Shown: positions 39,201 to 47,493 of the stretch, in pieces
How positions within the stretch are numbered: position 1 is the stretch's first letter
How the letters are laid out: every line of letters begins with the position of its first letter
Assembly: GCF_900249755.1 (NCBI RefSeq)
Contig: NZ_LT976854.1
Coordinates: forward strand, 1,073,322 to 1,137,321
Reading direction: 5' to 3'
Length of the DNA: 64,000 nt
Source: Cupriavidus taiwanensis
Lineage (GTDB): Bacteria; Pseudomonadota; Gammaproteobacteria; Burkholderiales; Burkholderiaceae
The notes under the pieces: generated by a model
Database searches by the model: none
Told to the model about the DNA's origin: nothing
The model's input: only the letters and a program-made list of their open reading frames with translations
Position numbers and translations under genes: made by a program

Positions 39201-42200
39201 GGCGCTGGGTGCCGACCCGCAGCCCTATCCCGCCGCCGAACCCGTGCACCGGCTGTTCGAAGCGCGTGTGGCGGAGCAGCCCGACGCGATGGCGCTGTGC
39301 TTCGGCGAAGAGCGGCTGACTTATGCGGCGCTGAACCACCGCGCCAATGCGCTCGCGCATCGGCTGATCGCACAAGGGGTCGGCCCGGACGTTCCGGTGG
39401 GCGTGCTGGCCGAGCGCTCGGTCGAAATGGTCGTTGCACTGCTGGCCATCCTCAAGGCCGGCGGTGCCTACGTGCCGTTCGATCCGGACTATCCGGCCGA
39501 CCGGCTGGCCTACATGATCGAGGACAGCGGTGTCGCGCTGGTGCTGGTGCAGCGCCACGATGCGATGCCGGCGCTGTCCCGTGCCGTGGGAATCGTCGAC
39601 CTGTCCGATCCGGCGCTCTATACGCAGGGCGGCGACCGCAACCCGGCCCCCGCACTGTCGCCGGAAAACCTGGCCTACGTCATCTACACCTCCGGCTCCA
39701 CCGGGCGGCCCAAGGGCGCCGGCAACCGGCACGGCGCGCTGTATAACCGGCTCTGGTGGATGCAGGCGCAGTACCGGCTGGATGCCGGCGACACGGTGCT
39801 GCAGAAGACCCCGTTCAGCTTCGACGTCTCGGTCTGGGAGTTCTTCTGGCCGCTGATGACGGGCGCGCGGCTGGCGCTGGCGGCGCCGGGCGACCATCGC
39901 GATCCGCAGCGGATCGCCGCGCTGATCGCGCAGCATGGCGTCACCACGCTGCATTTCGTGCCGGCGATGCTGCAGGCCTTCGTCGCCGATGGCACCGTGG
40001 CGCCCAGGTGCGCCAGCGTGCGCCACATCGTCTGCAGCGGCGAGGCGCTGCCGGCGGAGCTGGCCCGCCGCACCATGGCCCTGTTGCCTCACGCAGGCCT
40101 GCACAACCTGTACGGCCCCACCGAGGCGGCGATCGACGTCACCCACTGGACCTGCCGCGACAACGGCGGGCATGCGGTGCCGATCGGGCGGCCCATCGCC
40201 AATGTCAGCGCGCATGTGCTCGACGGCGCGCTGCAGCCGGTCCCTGATGGCGTCGCGGGTGAGCTGTATCTCGGCGGCGCGGGACTGGCGCGCGGCTACC
40301 TCGGCCGCGCGGCGCTGACGGCCGAGCGTTTTGTCGCCGATCCGCACAGCGCGCAGGGCGAGCGTCTCTACCGCACCGGCGACCTGGCGCGGCGGCGCGC
40401 CGACGGCCAGATCGAATACCTGGGCCGGCTCGATCACCAGGTCAAGATCCGCGGCCTGCGCATCGAGCTGGGCGAGATCGAAGCCCGCCTGCTCGCGCAC
40501 GGCAGTGTGCGCGAGGCCGTGGCCGTTGCGCTGACCGGCGACGGCCCGGCGCGGCTGGTGGCGTATGCGGTGCCCGCGGCCGGCACAGCGATCGACACCG
40601 ATGCGCTGCGTGCCTGGCTGGCGCAGGCGTTGCCTGACTACATGGTGCCCGGCGCCATCGTCGTGCTGGAGCGCATGCCGGTCACGCCCAACGGCAAGCT
40701 GGACCGCCGCGCGCTGCCGTCGCCGGAGTTCACCGGTACCAGCGCCTACGAGGCGCCGCAGCCCGGCGTGGAAGCGGTGCTGGCGGAAACCTGGGCCGCC
40801 GTGCTGAAGGTCGCGCGCGTCGGCCGCCACGACAACTTCTTCGAACTGGGTGGCGATTCGATCCTGAGCCTGCAGATCGTCGCGCGGCTGCGCGCGCTGG
40901 GCTGGCTGCTGACGCCCAGGCAGCTGTTCGAACGGCAGACGCTGGCCGCGGTGGCGCAGGCGTTGTCGCCGCTGGATGCCAATGCCGGCGAGGTGCGCGC
41001 AGCAGCGACGCCGCGCCGAGCCACCCTGCGCAGCGAGGACTTTCCGCTGGCGCGCCTGTCGCAAGGCCAGCTCGACGGCCTCGGCCTGAACGCTGCGCAA
41101 GTGCAGGACCTCTACCCGCTGTCGCCGATGCAGGCGGGCATGCTGTACCACAGCGTGGCGCGCGCGGATGCCGGCAGTGCCTATATCAACCAGTTGCGGG
41201 TCGATGTCGACGGTCTGGACGCCGCCCGCTTCGCACAGGCCTGGCGCGAGGCGCTGGGATGCCACGATGCCTTGCGCACGGGCTTCCTGCAGCGCGGCGA
41301 GCAGCCGCTGCAATGGGTGGCGCACGCGGTGCCGCTGCCGCTGGCCGAACACGACTGGTCGGCGCAGCCGCCCGAAGCGCTGCCGGCCGCGCTGGACCAG
41401 CTCGCCGCGGCGGACCTGGCCCGGGGTTTCGACCTGGAATGCCCGCCGCTGATGCGGCTGACACTGGTGCGCACCGGCGCGGACCGGCACCACCTGGTCT
41501 GGACCGTGCATCACCTGCTGCTCGATGGCTGGAGCACGTCGCAACTGCTGGGCGAGGTGCTGAAGCGCTATGCGGGCGAGGCGGTAGCCCCGGCCGAAGG
41601 CCGCTTTGCCGACTACATCCGCTGGCTGCAGCAGCGCGATGCCGGTGCCGCGCAGGCGTTCTGGGCCGGCCAGCTCGATGGCTTCGACACGCCCACGCGG
41701 CTGGCGCAGGCGCTGCCGGCGCCCGCCGCGGGCGAAGGCTACGGGCTGTTGCAGCATGCCTGCAGCGCGGCGCTGACCGAGCGGCTGTCGGCCTACGCCC
41801 GCGCGCAGAAGGTCACGCTCAACACCGTGGTGCAGGCCGCGTGGCTGCTGCTGTTGCAGCGCTACACCGGCCAGCGCCGCGTGGCCTTCGGCGCCACCGT
41901 GGCCGGGCGCCCGGCCGACGTGCCGGGCAGCCAGCAGATGCTGGGACTGTTCATCAACACGCTGCCGGTGCTGTCCGCACCGCGGCCCGAACAGGCGCTG
42001 GGCGACTGGCTGCGCGAACTGCAGGCCTTCAACCTGGCCGCACGCGAGCACGGCCATACGCCGCTGTCCGACCTCCAGCGCTGGGGCGGCCAGGCCGGCC
42101 AGCGGCTGTTCGACAGCATCCTGGTGTTCGAGAACTTCCCTCTCGAAGACGCGCTGGCATCGGCCAGCCGCAGCGGGCTGCGCTTGCAGACGCAAGGCAG

Positions 42201-45093
42201 CACGGGGCTGACCGAATACGAGATGGACGTCGAGGTCAGCCTGCGCCAGACCCTGCGGCTGGGCTTTACCTACATGCGGCGCGCGTTCGACGCCGCGCAG
42301 GTGGCGCGCATCTGTGCGCAGATGACTGGGCTGCTGGAAGCGATCGGCACCGTGCCCGGGCAGACCGTCGGCGCGCTCAGCCTGCTGACGCAGCAAGAGC
42401 GCACCGCGCTGCTGGCGCTGGGCCGGGGCGCGCCGCCTGCGGGCGAGAACCTGCCCGTGCATGCGCACATCGCCCGCCACGCCGCGGCCAATCCTGAAGC
42501 CGTCGCCGTCATCTGCGGCGACCAGGCCCTGCGCTACGGCGAGCTGCTGGCCCGCGCCGACCGCCTCGCCGCCGTGCTGCACGCGCGCGGCATCGGCGCC
42601 GAGCACCGCGTCGGCATCGCCCTGTCGCGCTCGCCCGACCTGGTCGTCGCGCTGCTGGCGGTGATGCGCAGCGGCGCCGCCTACGTGCCGTTCGATCCCG
42701 CTTACCCGAAGGACCGGCTGGCCTACCTGTTCGACGACAGTGCGATCCGGCTGCTCGTCACCGAGCCGGCCCTGCTCGATACGCTGCCCGCTCCGGCATC
42801 GCTGCCGGTGCTGACGCTCGACACCGTCGATGAGCAGATCGCGCCGCTGACGGAGCAGCCGGTCCACCCCGGCCAGCTTGCCTACGTGATCTACACCTCC
42901 GGCTCCACCGGCCGGCCCAAGGGCGTCTGCGTCGCGCACGGCCCGCTTGCCATGCATGTGGCCGCGACCATCGACGCCTACGAGATGGGCCCGCATTCGC
43001 GCGAGCTGCATTTCCTCTCGTTCGCCTTTGACGGCGCCCATGAACGCTGGCTGTGCGCGCTTGCCTGCGGCGGCTCGCTGCTGCTGCGCGACGATGCGCT
43101 GTGGACGCCCGAGCAGACCGCCGCGGCCATGACCCGCCACGGTGTCACCAACGCCGGCTTCCCGCCCGCCTACCTGCGCCAGCTGGCCGAGTATTGCGAG
43201 CAGAGCGGCGAGCGCCCGCCGGTGGCGCTCTACTCCTTCGGCGGCGAGGCCATGCCGCGCGCCGCGTTTGCGCAGGCGCGCCGAGCGCTGGCGCCGCGGT
43301 CCTTTATCAACGGCTATGGCCCCACCGAAACCGTGGTCACGCCGATGGTATGGAAGGTCCGCGCCGATGCGCCCGAAGCGGAGTTCTCCGGCACCTACGC
43401 GCCGATCGGGCGCCCGGTGGGTGCGCGCTGCTGCTACCTGCTGGATGCCGAGCTGAACCTCGTCCCGCCGGGCGTCGCCGGCGAGCTGTATATCGGCGGC
43501 GAAGGGCTGGCGCGAGGCTACCTGAACAAGGGCGGCATGACCGCCGAGCGCTTCGTACCCGACCCGTTTGCTGGCGACGGCGCGCGCCTTTACCGCACCG
43601 GCGACTTGGCGCGCTGGCTGCCTGACGGTCAGCTCGAATACCTTGGCCGCATCGACCAGCAACTGAAGATCCGCGGCTTCCGTATCGAGCCGGGCGAGAT
43701 CGAAGCGCGCATCCTGGCGCAAGCCGGAGTGGGTAATGCGGCGGTGATCGCCGCCGAGGGACCGTCGGGTGCGCGGTTGGTGGCGTACGTGGTGCCCGCT
43801 GCAGGCGCGACGCTGGAAGGCGCGACACTGCGCGCCGCGCTGGCCGCCGAACTGCCCGACTACATGGTCCCTGCAGCCTTCGTCGTGCTCGACACCTTGC
43901 CGCTGACCCCCAACGGCAAGCTCGACCGCCGCGCACTGCCTGTGCCAGGCGACGAAACCTCCGACCAGTACGTGGCGCCCCGAACCGAAGCGCAACGCTG
44001 GCTCGCCCAGGTATGGCAGGACGTGCTGGGCGTGCCGCGCGTGGGGCTGGACGATAACTTCTTCGCGCTCGGCGGCGATTCGCTGCTGAGCCTGAAGGTG
44101 ATTTCCCGCGTCCGTGCCAACCGGGCGCTGGGACTCGACCTGAAGCTGCGCGACCTGATGCGCACGCCGACCATCGGGCAGTTGCTGCCGGATGGCGAGC
44201 CCGCCGTGGCCGGGCCGGGCGCCAAGCCCGCCGCGCTGCGCGTGCTCGCGGCGGGGCCGGCCAACGCCACGCTGCCGCCGATTGCCTGCATCCATGCAGC
44301 GCTGGGCACGCTGTTCGACTACGACGCCATCGTCGCGCAGCTTGGCGCGCAGCGCACGGTGTACGGCTTCCAGGCGCGCGCGCTGGCCGATCCGGCGTGG
44401 CGCGATGCGTCGCTGGCGTCGATCGCGGCGGACTATGTGCGCGAATGGCGCGCCGTGCAGCCGCAAGGGCCTTACCTGCTGCTGGGATGGTCGCTCGGCG
44501 CGACGCTGGCCACGCTGATGGCGCGCGAACTGGAAGCGCAGGGACAGACCGTGCAATGGCTGGGGCTGGTCGATCCGTTCGTTCCGGAGCCACGGCCGCA
44601 CGCCGGCGCCGCGACGCCAGGCTGGCCCGCCGCGCTGGCGGCTTTTTCCGCACGCCTGCTGCCGGATGCGGCACCGCCCGCGCTGCCTGCCGATGCAGCG
44701 CCCGAGCCCGATGCCGCAGCGGTGCGCGCGCTGCTGGCACCGTGCATTGCCGCCTCGGCGGCGCCGCAGGCAGCGCTGGGGGCCGACGAACTGGCGCACA
44801 TGTTCCTGGCCGCGCATCGGCTCGGCTTGCTCGCCGCGGCCCAGCGCGCGCTGCCCGTGGTCCAGGCACCCCGCGCGCTGTGGTGGCGCGCCGGCCGCGA
44901 CGGCGCTGCCGCGCGGCTGGCCGGCTGGCTCGGTGCCCCGCGCGAAGAGACCGTACTGGAAGGTGTGGACCACCACGCGATCGTGCGCGACCCGCGCTTG
45001 CTGGCGCAGCTGCGCCGCAGTGTCGGGGCCCGCCCCGAGCCCATTACCGAAGCGCGACACCCCGCTACCGGCACGGCCACCCTCCCGACGTAG
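33226..45093 (+). CDS. NRPS: C-A(hydroxyOrn?)-T-E-C-A(Ser)-T-C-A(hydroxyOrn?)-T-TE
   Basis: A 3955-residue trimodular terminal NRPS. C1 (45-480; MHHIVSDGWS); A1 (505-1005), first code residues D-G-E; T1 (1022-1095); E (1100-1548); C2 (1558-2000); A2 (2005-2498), reading D-V-W-H-V-S-L-I-D, the serine code; T2 (2508-2582); C3 (2625-3060); A3 (3070-3575), almost identical to A1; T3 (3585-3660); thioesterase (3675-3940) with GWSLG. Since acyl-hydroxyornithine genes are in the locus, A1 and A3 probably load that residue; this is inferred from context, not from a code I can verify. The serine carrier is of the pre-epimerase type but no E domain follows. TE releases the peptide by hydrolysis or cyclisation. 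Confidence 0.9.
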   Translation: MIEANTAARLAARFATLAPAQRRAFLDKMAAQGIAFSQLPIPALPRPDAAAGYDAPLSYAQQRQWFLHRFAPDSAAYHISSRVELRGELDIGALQAAFAMLAQRHEALRTVFLADPDGKVRQHVRAEASIELPLTDLSADPASADARAAAIAEAPFDLGSAPLLRVHLLRLGAAHHRLVLAMHHIVSDGWSMQLLIDELAAAYRAQRTGQPLPLAKQDIGYTDYAVWQRNWLEAGEQARQLAWWRQALDGAPGVLALPTDRPRPAAAAYHTQRCEIAIADTLAQALRQRSQACGGTLFMALLAGFQALLYRYTGSRDLCVGVPVAGRNRIETERVVGLFVNTQVVRGTIDGSQPLSALLGRTREAVLGAQAHQDLPFEQLVEALQPERSLSYHPLFQVVHNHRRGDRAARASLPGLELESAPVGERTTALELTLDTREDSDGHIHACFLYAAELFDAGTVQRLARHYVRLLGRLADAPEQGLDAVELLDDSERSGLMALGRGAPPVGENLPVHAHIARHAAANPEAVAVICGDQTLRYGELLARADRLAAVLHARGIGAEHRVGIALSRSPDLVVALLAVMRSGAAYVPFDPAYPKDRLAYLFDDSAIRLLVTEPALLDTLPAPASLPVLTLDTVDEQIAPLTEQPVHPGQLAYVIYTSGSTGRPKGVCVAHGPLAMHVAATIDAYEMGPHSRELHFLSFAFDGAHERWLCALACGGSLLLRDDALWTPEQTAAAMTRHGVTNAGFPPAYLRQLAAYCEQSGQRPPVALYSFGGEAMPRAAFAQARRALAPRTFINGYGPTETVVTPMVWKVRADAPEAEFSGTYAPIGRPVGARRCYLLDAELNLVPPGVAGELYIGGEGLARGYLNKGGMTAERFVPDPFAGDGARLYRTGDLARWLPDGELEYLGRIDQQLKIRGFRIEPGEIEARILAQPGVANAAVIAAEGPSGARLVAYVVPAAGATLEGATLRTTLAAELPDYMVPAAFVVLDTLPLTPNGKLDRRALPSPAFDSAQDFVAPEGEAETALAAIWSDVLNLPRVGRADNFFELGGDSILSLQIVARARAAGWVLTPRQLFERQTLAELAAVAAPVVQDVIDSNAVPVGAVPLLPIQADFFETPMRQRHHWNQSVLLDCRAAPDAPALAAALADVVAHHDALRLRFVQRDGVWQQAYAGIEASPDLLWVRHAASEAERLAHCEAAQRSLDLAEGPLLRAVALQCGERWQLLLVIHHLVVDGVSWRVLVEDLRDAYQQRMQGQPAVLPARTASYQRWSQALRTNAATRDDELPHWQALAQVDASLPCDDPAGALTIAERDAVTLALPVELTQALLQRAPAAYRTRVNDLLLTALARALGAWSGRAQVLIDLESHGRVAGVDDTLDLSRTVGWFTTMFPVALDGSGAIDGAIKAVKEQLRAVPGDGIGFGLLRRFGSSAQQAALAAVPKPDVVFNYLGQFDASFAEDSPWRLSGDSAGANQDPATPLSHPLSVSGQVQDGQLKLSVAYARRRYRATTIEAFAAALRAELEAVVAHCTAGAAGLTPSDFPLASISQARLDALALVPQQVQDLYPLSPMQAGMLFHSVFAEHGSAYTNQLRVDVDGIEPDRFTAAWHAVLARHDSLRSGFLHRADPPLQWVPRQAALPLLVEDWRGRSTDEIDAFADSQREQGFDLTQPPLMRLALLRTGANRHHLVWTVHHLLLDGWSTAQLLGEVLRHYAGETLPASGGRFADYIGWLQSRDAAAGEAFWKAQLAPLDAPTRLLLALPTPEHGQGQGEHHHELDAAETAALAGFARAQKVTLNTLVQAAWLLLLQRCTGQPCVAFGATVAGRPAELPAAQQMLGLFINTLPVIASPRPQQAVGDWLREVQALNLALREHEHTALYDIQRWAGHSGQALFDSIVVFENYPVDAALRRTPAGLAFSGVRNRAETNYPLTLLFAHTDTLHLTCRFDRAQLAAPHAAQLAQSLFAVLRQLAADAAQPLGEIALMAPPEARAALALGADPQPYPAAEPVHRLFEARVAEQPDAMALCFGEERLTYAALNHRANALAHRLIAQGVGPDVPVGVLAERSVEMVVALLAILKAGGAYVPFDPDYPADRLAYMIEDSGVALVLVQRHDAMPALSRAVGIVDLSDPALYTQGGDRNPAPALSPENLAYVIYTSGSTGRPKGAGNRHGALYNRLWWMQAQYRLDAGDTVLQKTPFSFDVSVWEFFWPLMTGARLALAAPGDHRDPQRIAALIAQHGVTTLHFVPAMLQAFVADGTVAPRCASVRHIVCSGEALPAELARRTMALLPHAGLHNLYGPTEAAIDVTHWTCRDNGGHAVPIGRPIANVSAHVLDGALQPVPDGVAGELYLGGAGLARGYLGRAALTAERFVADPHSAQGERLYRTGDLARRRADGQIEYLGRLDHQVKIRGLRIELGEIEARLLAHGSVREAVAVALTGDGPARLVAYAVPAAGTAIDTDALRAWLAQALPDYMVPGAIVVLERMPVTPNGKLDRRALPSPEFTGTSAYEAPQPGVEAVLAETWAAVLKVARVGRHDNFFELGGDSILSLQIVARLRALGWLLTPRQLFERQTLAAVAQALSPLDANAGEVRAAATPRRATLRSEDFPLARLSQGQLDGLGLNAAQVQDLYPLSPMQAGMLYHSVARADAGSAYINQLRVDVDGLDAARFAQAWREALGCHDALRTGFLQRGEQPLQWVAHAVPLPLAEHDWSAQPPEALPAALDQLAAADLARGFDLECPPLMRLTLVRTGADRHHLVWTVHHLLLDGWSTSQLLGEVLKRYAGEAVAPAEGRFADYIRWLQQRDAGAAQAFWAGQLDGFDTPTRLAQALPAPAAGEGYGLLQHACSAALTERLSAYARAQKVTLNTVVQAAWLLLLQRYTGQRRVAFGATVAGRPADVPGSQQMLGLFINTLPVLSAPRPEQALGDWLRELQAFNLAAREHGHTPLSDLQRWGGQAGQRLFDSILVFENFPLEDALASASRSGLRLQTQGSTGLTEYEMDVEVSLRQTLRLGFTYMRRAFDAAQVARICAQMTGLLEAIGTVPGQTVGALSLLTQQERTALLALGRGAPPAGENLPVHAHIARHAAANPEAVAVICGDQALRYGELLARADRLAAVLHARGIGAEHRVGIALSRSPDLVVALLAVMRSGAAYVPFDPAYPKDRLAYLFDDSAIRLLVTEPALLDTLPAPASLPVLTLDTVDEQIAPLTEQPVHPGQLAYVIYTSGSTGRPKGVCVAHGPLAMHVAATIDAYEMGPHSRELHFLSFAFDGAHERWLCALACGGSLLLRDDALWTPEQTAAAMTRHGVTNAGFPPAYLRQLAEYCEQSGERPPVALYSFGGEAMPRAAFAQARRALAPRSFINGYGPTETVVTPMVWKVRADAPEAEFSGTYAPIGRPVGARCCYLLDAELNLVPPGVAGELYIGGEGLARGYLNKGGMTAERFVPDPFAGDGARLYRTGDLARWLPDGQLEYLGRIDQQLKIRGFRIEPGEIEARILAQAGVGNAAVIAAEGPSGARLVAYVVPAAGATLEGATLRAALAAELPDYMVPAAFVVLDTLPLTPNGKLDRRALPVPGDETSDQYVAPRTEAQRWLAQVWQDVLGVPRVGLDDNFFALGGDSLLSLKVISRVRANRALGLDLKLRDLMRTPTIGQLLPDGEPAVAGPGAKPAALRVLAAGPANATLPPIACIHAALGTLFDYDAIVAQLGAQRTVYGFQARALADPAWRDASLASIAADYVREWRAVQPQGPYLLLGWSLGATLATLMARELEAQGQTVQWLGLVDPFVPEPRPHAGAATPGWPAALAAFSARLLPDAAPPALPADAAPEPDAAAVRALLAPCIAASAAPQAALGADELAHMFLAAHRLGLLAAAQRALPVVQAPRALWWRAGRDGAAARLAGWLGAPREETVLEGVDHHAIVRDPRLLAQLRRSVGARPEPITEARHPATGTATLPT
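34717..36243 (+). repeat. Near-identical adenylation domain repeat, copy 1
   Basis: Covers adenylation domain 1 of the terminal NRPS. It matches 42415-43941 at a constant offset of 7698 bases; I count about a dozen residue differences over some 505 residues. Such similarity between non-adjacent domains indicates a recent copy or ongoing gene conversion. Confidence 0.85.
35764..39151 (+). repeat. Intragenic 3.4-kb duplication, copy 2 (A C-terminus-T-E-C)
   Basis: Partner of 27943-31330, located in the terminal NRPS gene. Homology starts in the adenylation C-terminal subdomain, includes T1 and E, and ends with the C2 domain. Beyond it the next adenylation domains are also related (offset 7845) but their specificity cores differ (Asp in copy 1, Ser in copy 2), indicating exchange of adenylation cores onto a duplicated scaffold. 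Confidence 0.8.
42415..43941 (+). repeat. Near-identical adenylation domain repeat, copy 2
   Basis: Covers adenylation domain 3 of the terminal NRPS, partner of 34717-36243. Homology stops abruptly at the end of the adenylation domain (after the RRALP motif); the carrier domain that follows is unrelated to the one in copy 1, so the copied unit is the adenylation domain itself. Confidence 0.85.
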
Positions 45094-45122
45094 GAGGCGT
45101 GAATGAAACTTTTTAACGCTAA

Positions 45123-45143
45123 TGACAATGATTTGCATTTACA
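45123..45143 (+). promoter_or_regulatory. Fur box upstream of the siderophore receptor
   Basis: TGACAATGATTTGCA (45123-45137) matches 11 of 14 defined bases of the 7-1-7 Fur motif, with a second overlapping unit offset by six bases. A TACAAT hexamer at 45140-45145 could be the -10 element. The site is 40 bp before the receptor start and just after the NRPS operon, giving the receptor its own iron-repressed promoter. Confidence 0.65.
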
Positions 45144-45182
45144 ATACGGCCGAAATCAAGAACGCCGAATGTCAGGAGGAAT

Positions 45183-47399
45183 ATGCACAGCGGTAGAACG
45201 GGTCGCCCGAGCCAGGGCCGGTCAAGCCATCAACCCTTTGCGCTGACGGCGCTGGCGCTGGCGGCCTCCATGCAGTGCGCGCACGCGCAGGACAGCGGCA
45301 CGGCGCAGGCGGGAACGACTGCGGAGGTACAGTTGCCCGCCGTCAGCGTGCGCGCTGACAGCGTGGAAAACTACGGGCCGGCGAACAAGAAGTCGGTGTC
45401 CGCCACCAAGTCCGATGTGCCGGTCGCGGACACGCCCCAGTCGATCAGCGTCATCACCGCCGACCAGATGCGCGCGCAGGGGGCGCAGCGGGTCGAGGAG
45501 GCGCTGCGCTACAGCGCCGGCGTGCGCACCGAGCCCATCGTCGATACCCGGCGCAGCTTCTACATGATCCGCGGCTTCACCGTGTCGCAGAACAGCCAGT
45601 ACCTGGATGGGCTGAAACTGCCGGCCTCGGGCGGCTACGGCGGCTGGGAACTGGACCCGTACGGCATGGAGCGCGTCGACGTGGTGCGCGGCCCGTCGTC
45701 GGTGCTGTACGGGCAGACTTCGCCCGGCGGCCTGGTCAACCAGATCAGCAAGCGGCCGCAGGCCGAGACCGCCAACGAGATCAACCTCAGCTTCGGCAAC
45801 TATGACCGCAAGGAGGTCTCCGGCGACTTCACCGGCGCGCTCGACAAGGACGGCAAGGTGCTGTACCGCCTGACCGCGCTGGCGCGCGACAGCGGCACGC
45901 AGACCAACATGGCCGGCGACGACCGCTTCTTCATCGCGCCGCAGATCACCTGGCGCCCCACCGACGCCACCAGCTTCACCGCCTACGCGCAGATCTACCA
46001 CGACAACGCCGGCAACAGCGCCAACTTCCTGCCGGCGCTGGGCACGGTCACGCCGCTGGCCAACGGCTCGAAGATCCCGACCGACCTGTTCACCGGCGAG
46101 CCCGGCTTCGACCGCTTCAAGCGCGAGCAGTACCTGGCCGGCTACGAGTTCTCGCATCGCCTGAACGATACCGTGACGCTGCGCCAGAACCTGCGCTACG
46201 GCCACATGTACGTCAGCTACGAGAACATCGGCGGCAACGGGGGGCTGGTGGCGAATCCGCCCAACGGCCCTTACCTGCTGCGTCGCATCGGCCTGCGCTC
46301 GAACGAGTCGTTCGATCTGTTCACGGTCGACAACCAGGCACAGATCAAGGTGAAGCATGGCATCTTCGACCATACCATCCTGACCGGCATCGACTATTCG
46401 CGTTCGACCTTCAGCCGCCTGCGCGGCCTGACCGGCAACACGCCGGCCGCACAGCCGCCGCTGAACATCTTCAACCCGGTCTACGGCAATTTCGTCGCCC
46501 CCAACTACCAGACCGACGAGGACACCACGCGCAGCCAGATCGGCTTCTACCTGCAGGACATGGTGCGGATCTCGGACCGCTTCATGCTGCAGCTCGCCGG
46601 CCGCTACGACAAGGCCAAGGTCGACACCGACACGCGCACGCTGTCGACCAACGCCGTTGCCCGCACCGGCAGCGACGACGGCAAGTTCACCGGCCGCGCC
46701 GGCCTGCTGTGGGAAGGACCGTACGGCCTGTCGCCCTACGTCAGCTATTCCACCTCGTTCGAGCCGGCCACGGCGGTGCCGCTGTTCGGCGGCGGCACGC
46801 CGCAGCCCACCACCGGCAAGCAGTACGAGGCCGGGCTGAAGTGGCAGCCCGCCGGCAGCCGCAGCTTCGCCCAGATGTCATTGTTCGACCTGACCCAGGC
46901 CAACGTGCTGACCACGTCGCCGGTCAACGGCTTCTCGTCGCAGCTGGGCGAGGTGCGCTCGCGCGGCGTGGAGCTGGAAGGCACGTGGTCGGTCACGCCG
47001 AACTTCAACATCCTGGCGTCGTACACGTACACCGATGCCGAAGTCACGAAGGCGGGCCCGAATGCGCCCAACGCCGGCAAGACGCCGCAATACGTGCCCC
47101 GGCACATGGCATCGCTGTGGGCGGACTACCGGCTCTCCGGCGGTTTCCTTGCCGGGGTCTGGCTGGGCGGCGGCGTGCGCTACGTCAGCAAGACCTACGA
47201 CCAGACCAACGTGACCGAGGTGCCCGGCTTCACGCTGGTCGACCTGGCCGCGAGCTATTCGTTTGCGCGGCACTACACGCTGCGGCTGAACGTCAACAAC
47301 CTGTTCGACAAGACCTACGTTGCCGCCTGCGACAGCGCCACCAACTGCTATTACGGCCGTCGCCGCACCATCATCGGCACGGTGACGTACCGCTGGTAA
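45183..47399 (+). CDS. TonB-dependent ferric-siderophore receptor
   Basis: A 738-residue outer-membrane receptor of the FhuA/FoxA type. A signal peptide ends near residue 35 (AHAQ). The plug domain follows (about 65-215: DTPQSISVITADQM; ERVDVVRGPSSVLYGQTSPGG), then a 22-stranded barrel ending in a C-terminal aromatic residue (VTYRW). No N-terminal signalling (STN) domain precedes the plug, so it is a pure importer. It should take up the ferric lipopeptide made by the adjacent NRPS. The ATG has an AGGAGGA ribosome-binding site at 45174-45180. The two downstream genes follow closely and probably belong to the same transcript. Confidence 0.9.
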   Translation: MHSGRTGRPSQGRSSHQPFALTALALAASMQCAHAQDSGTAQAGTTAEVQLPAVSVRADSVENYGPANKKSVSATKSDVPVADTPQSISVITADQMRAQGAQRVEEALRYSAGVRTEPIVDTRRSFYMIRGFTVSQNSQYLDGLKLPASGGYGGWELDPYGMERVDVVRGPSSVLYGQTSPGGLVNQISKRPQAETANEINLSFGNYDRKEVSGDFTGALDKDGKVLYRLTALARDSGTQTNMAGDDRFFIAPQITWRPTDATSFTAYAQIYHDNAGNSANFLPALGTVTPLANGSKIPTDLFTGEPGFDRFKREQYLAGYEFSHRLNDTVTLRQNLRYGHMYVSYENIGGNGGLVANPPNGPYLLRRIGLRSNESFDLFTVDNQAQIKVKHGIFDHTILTGIDYSRSTFSRLRGLTGNTPAAQPPLNIFNPVYGNFVAPNYQTDEDTTRSQIGFYLQDMVRISDRFMLQLAGRYDKAKVDTDTRTLSTNAVARTGSDDGKFTGRAGLLWEGPYGLSPYVSYSTSFEPATAVPLFGGGTPQPTTGKQYEAGLKWQPAGSRSFAQMSLFDLTQANVLTTSPVNGFSSQLGEVRSRGVELEGTWSVTPNFNILASYTYTDAEVTKAGPNAPNAGKTPQYVPRHMASLWADYRLSGGFLAGVWLGGGVRYVSKTYDQTNVTEVPGFTLVDLAASYSFARHYTLRLNVNNLFDKTYVAACDSATNCYYGRRRTIIGTVTYRW

Positions 47400-47493
47400 G
47401 CCCGGCATGGCGTTGCAAGCCAACCGTTGACGGCAGGCACGGCCCTGCACCCGCTACGGGTGCGGGGCCGCTGCCTTGCAGGAGTTCCATCAC

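Noticed and set aside
37618-45138. Very long minus-strand open frame antisense to the terminal NRPS (about 2500 codons)
   Set aside because: It is Gln/Arg/His-rich with no domain pattern, and arises from the GC-skewed codon use of the plus-strand gene, whose domains are unmistakable.
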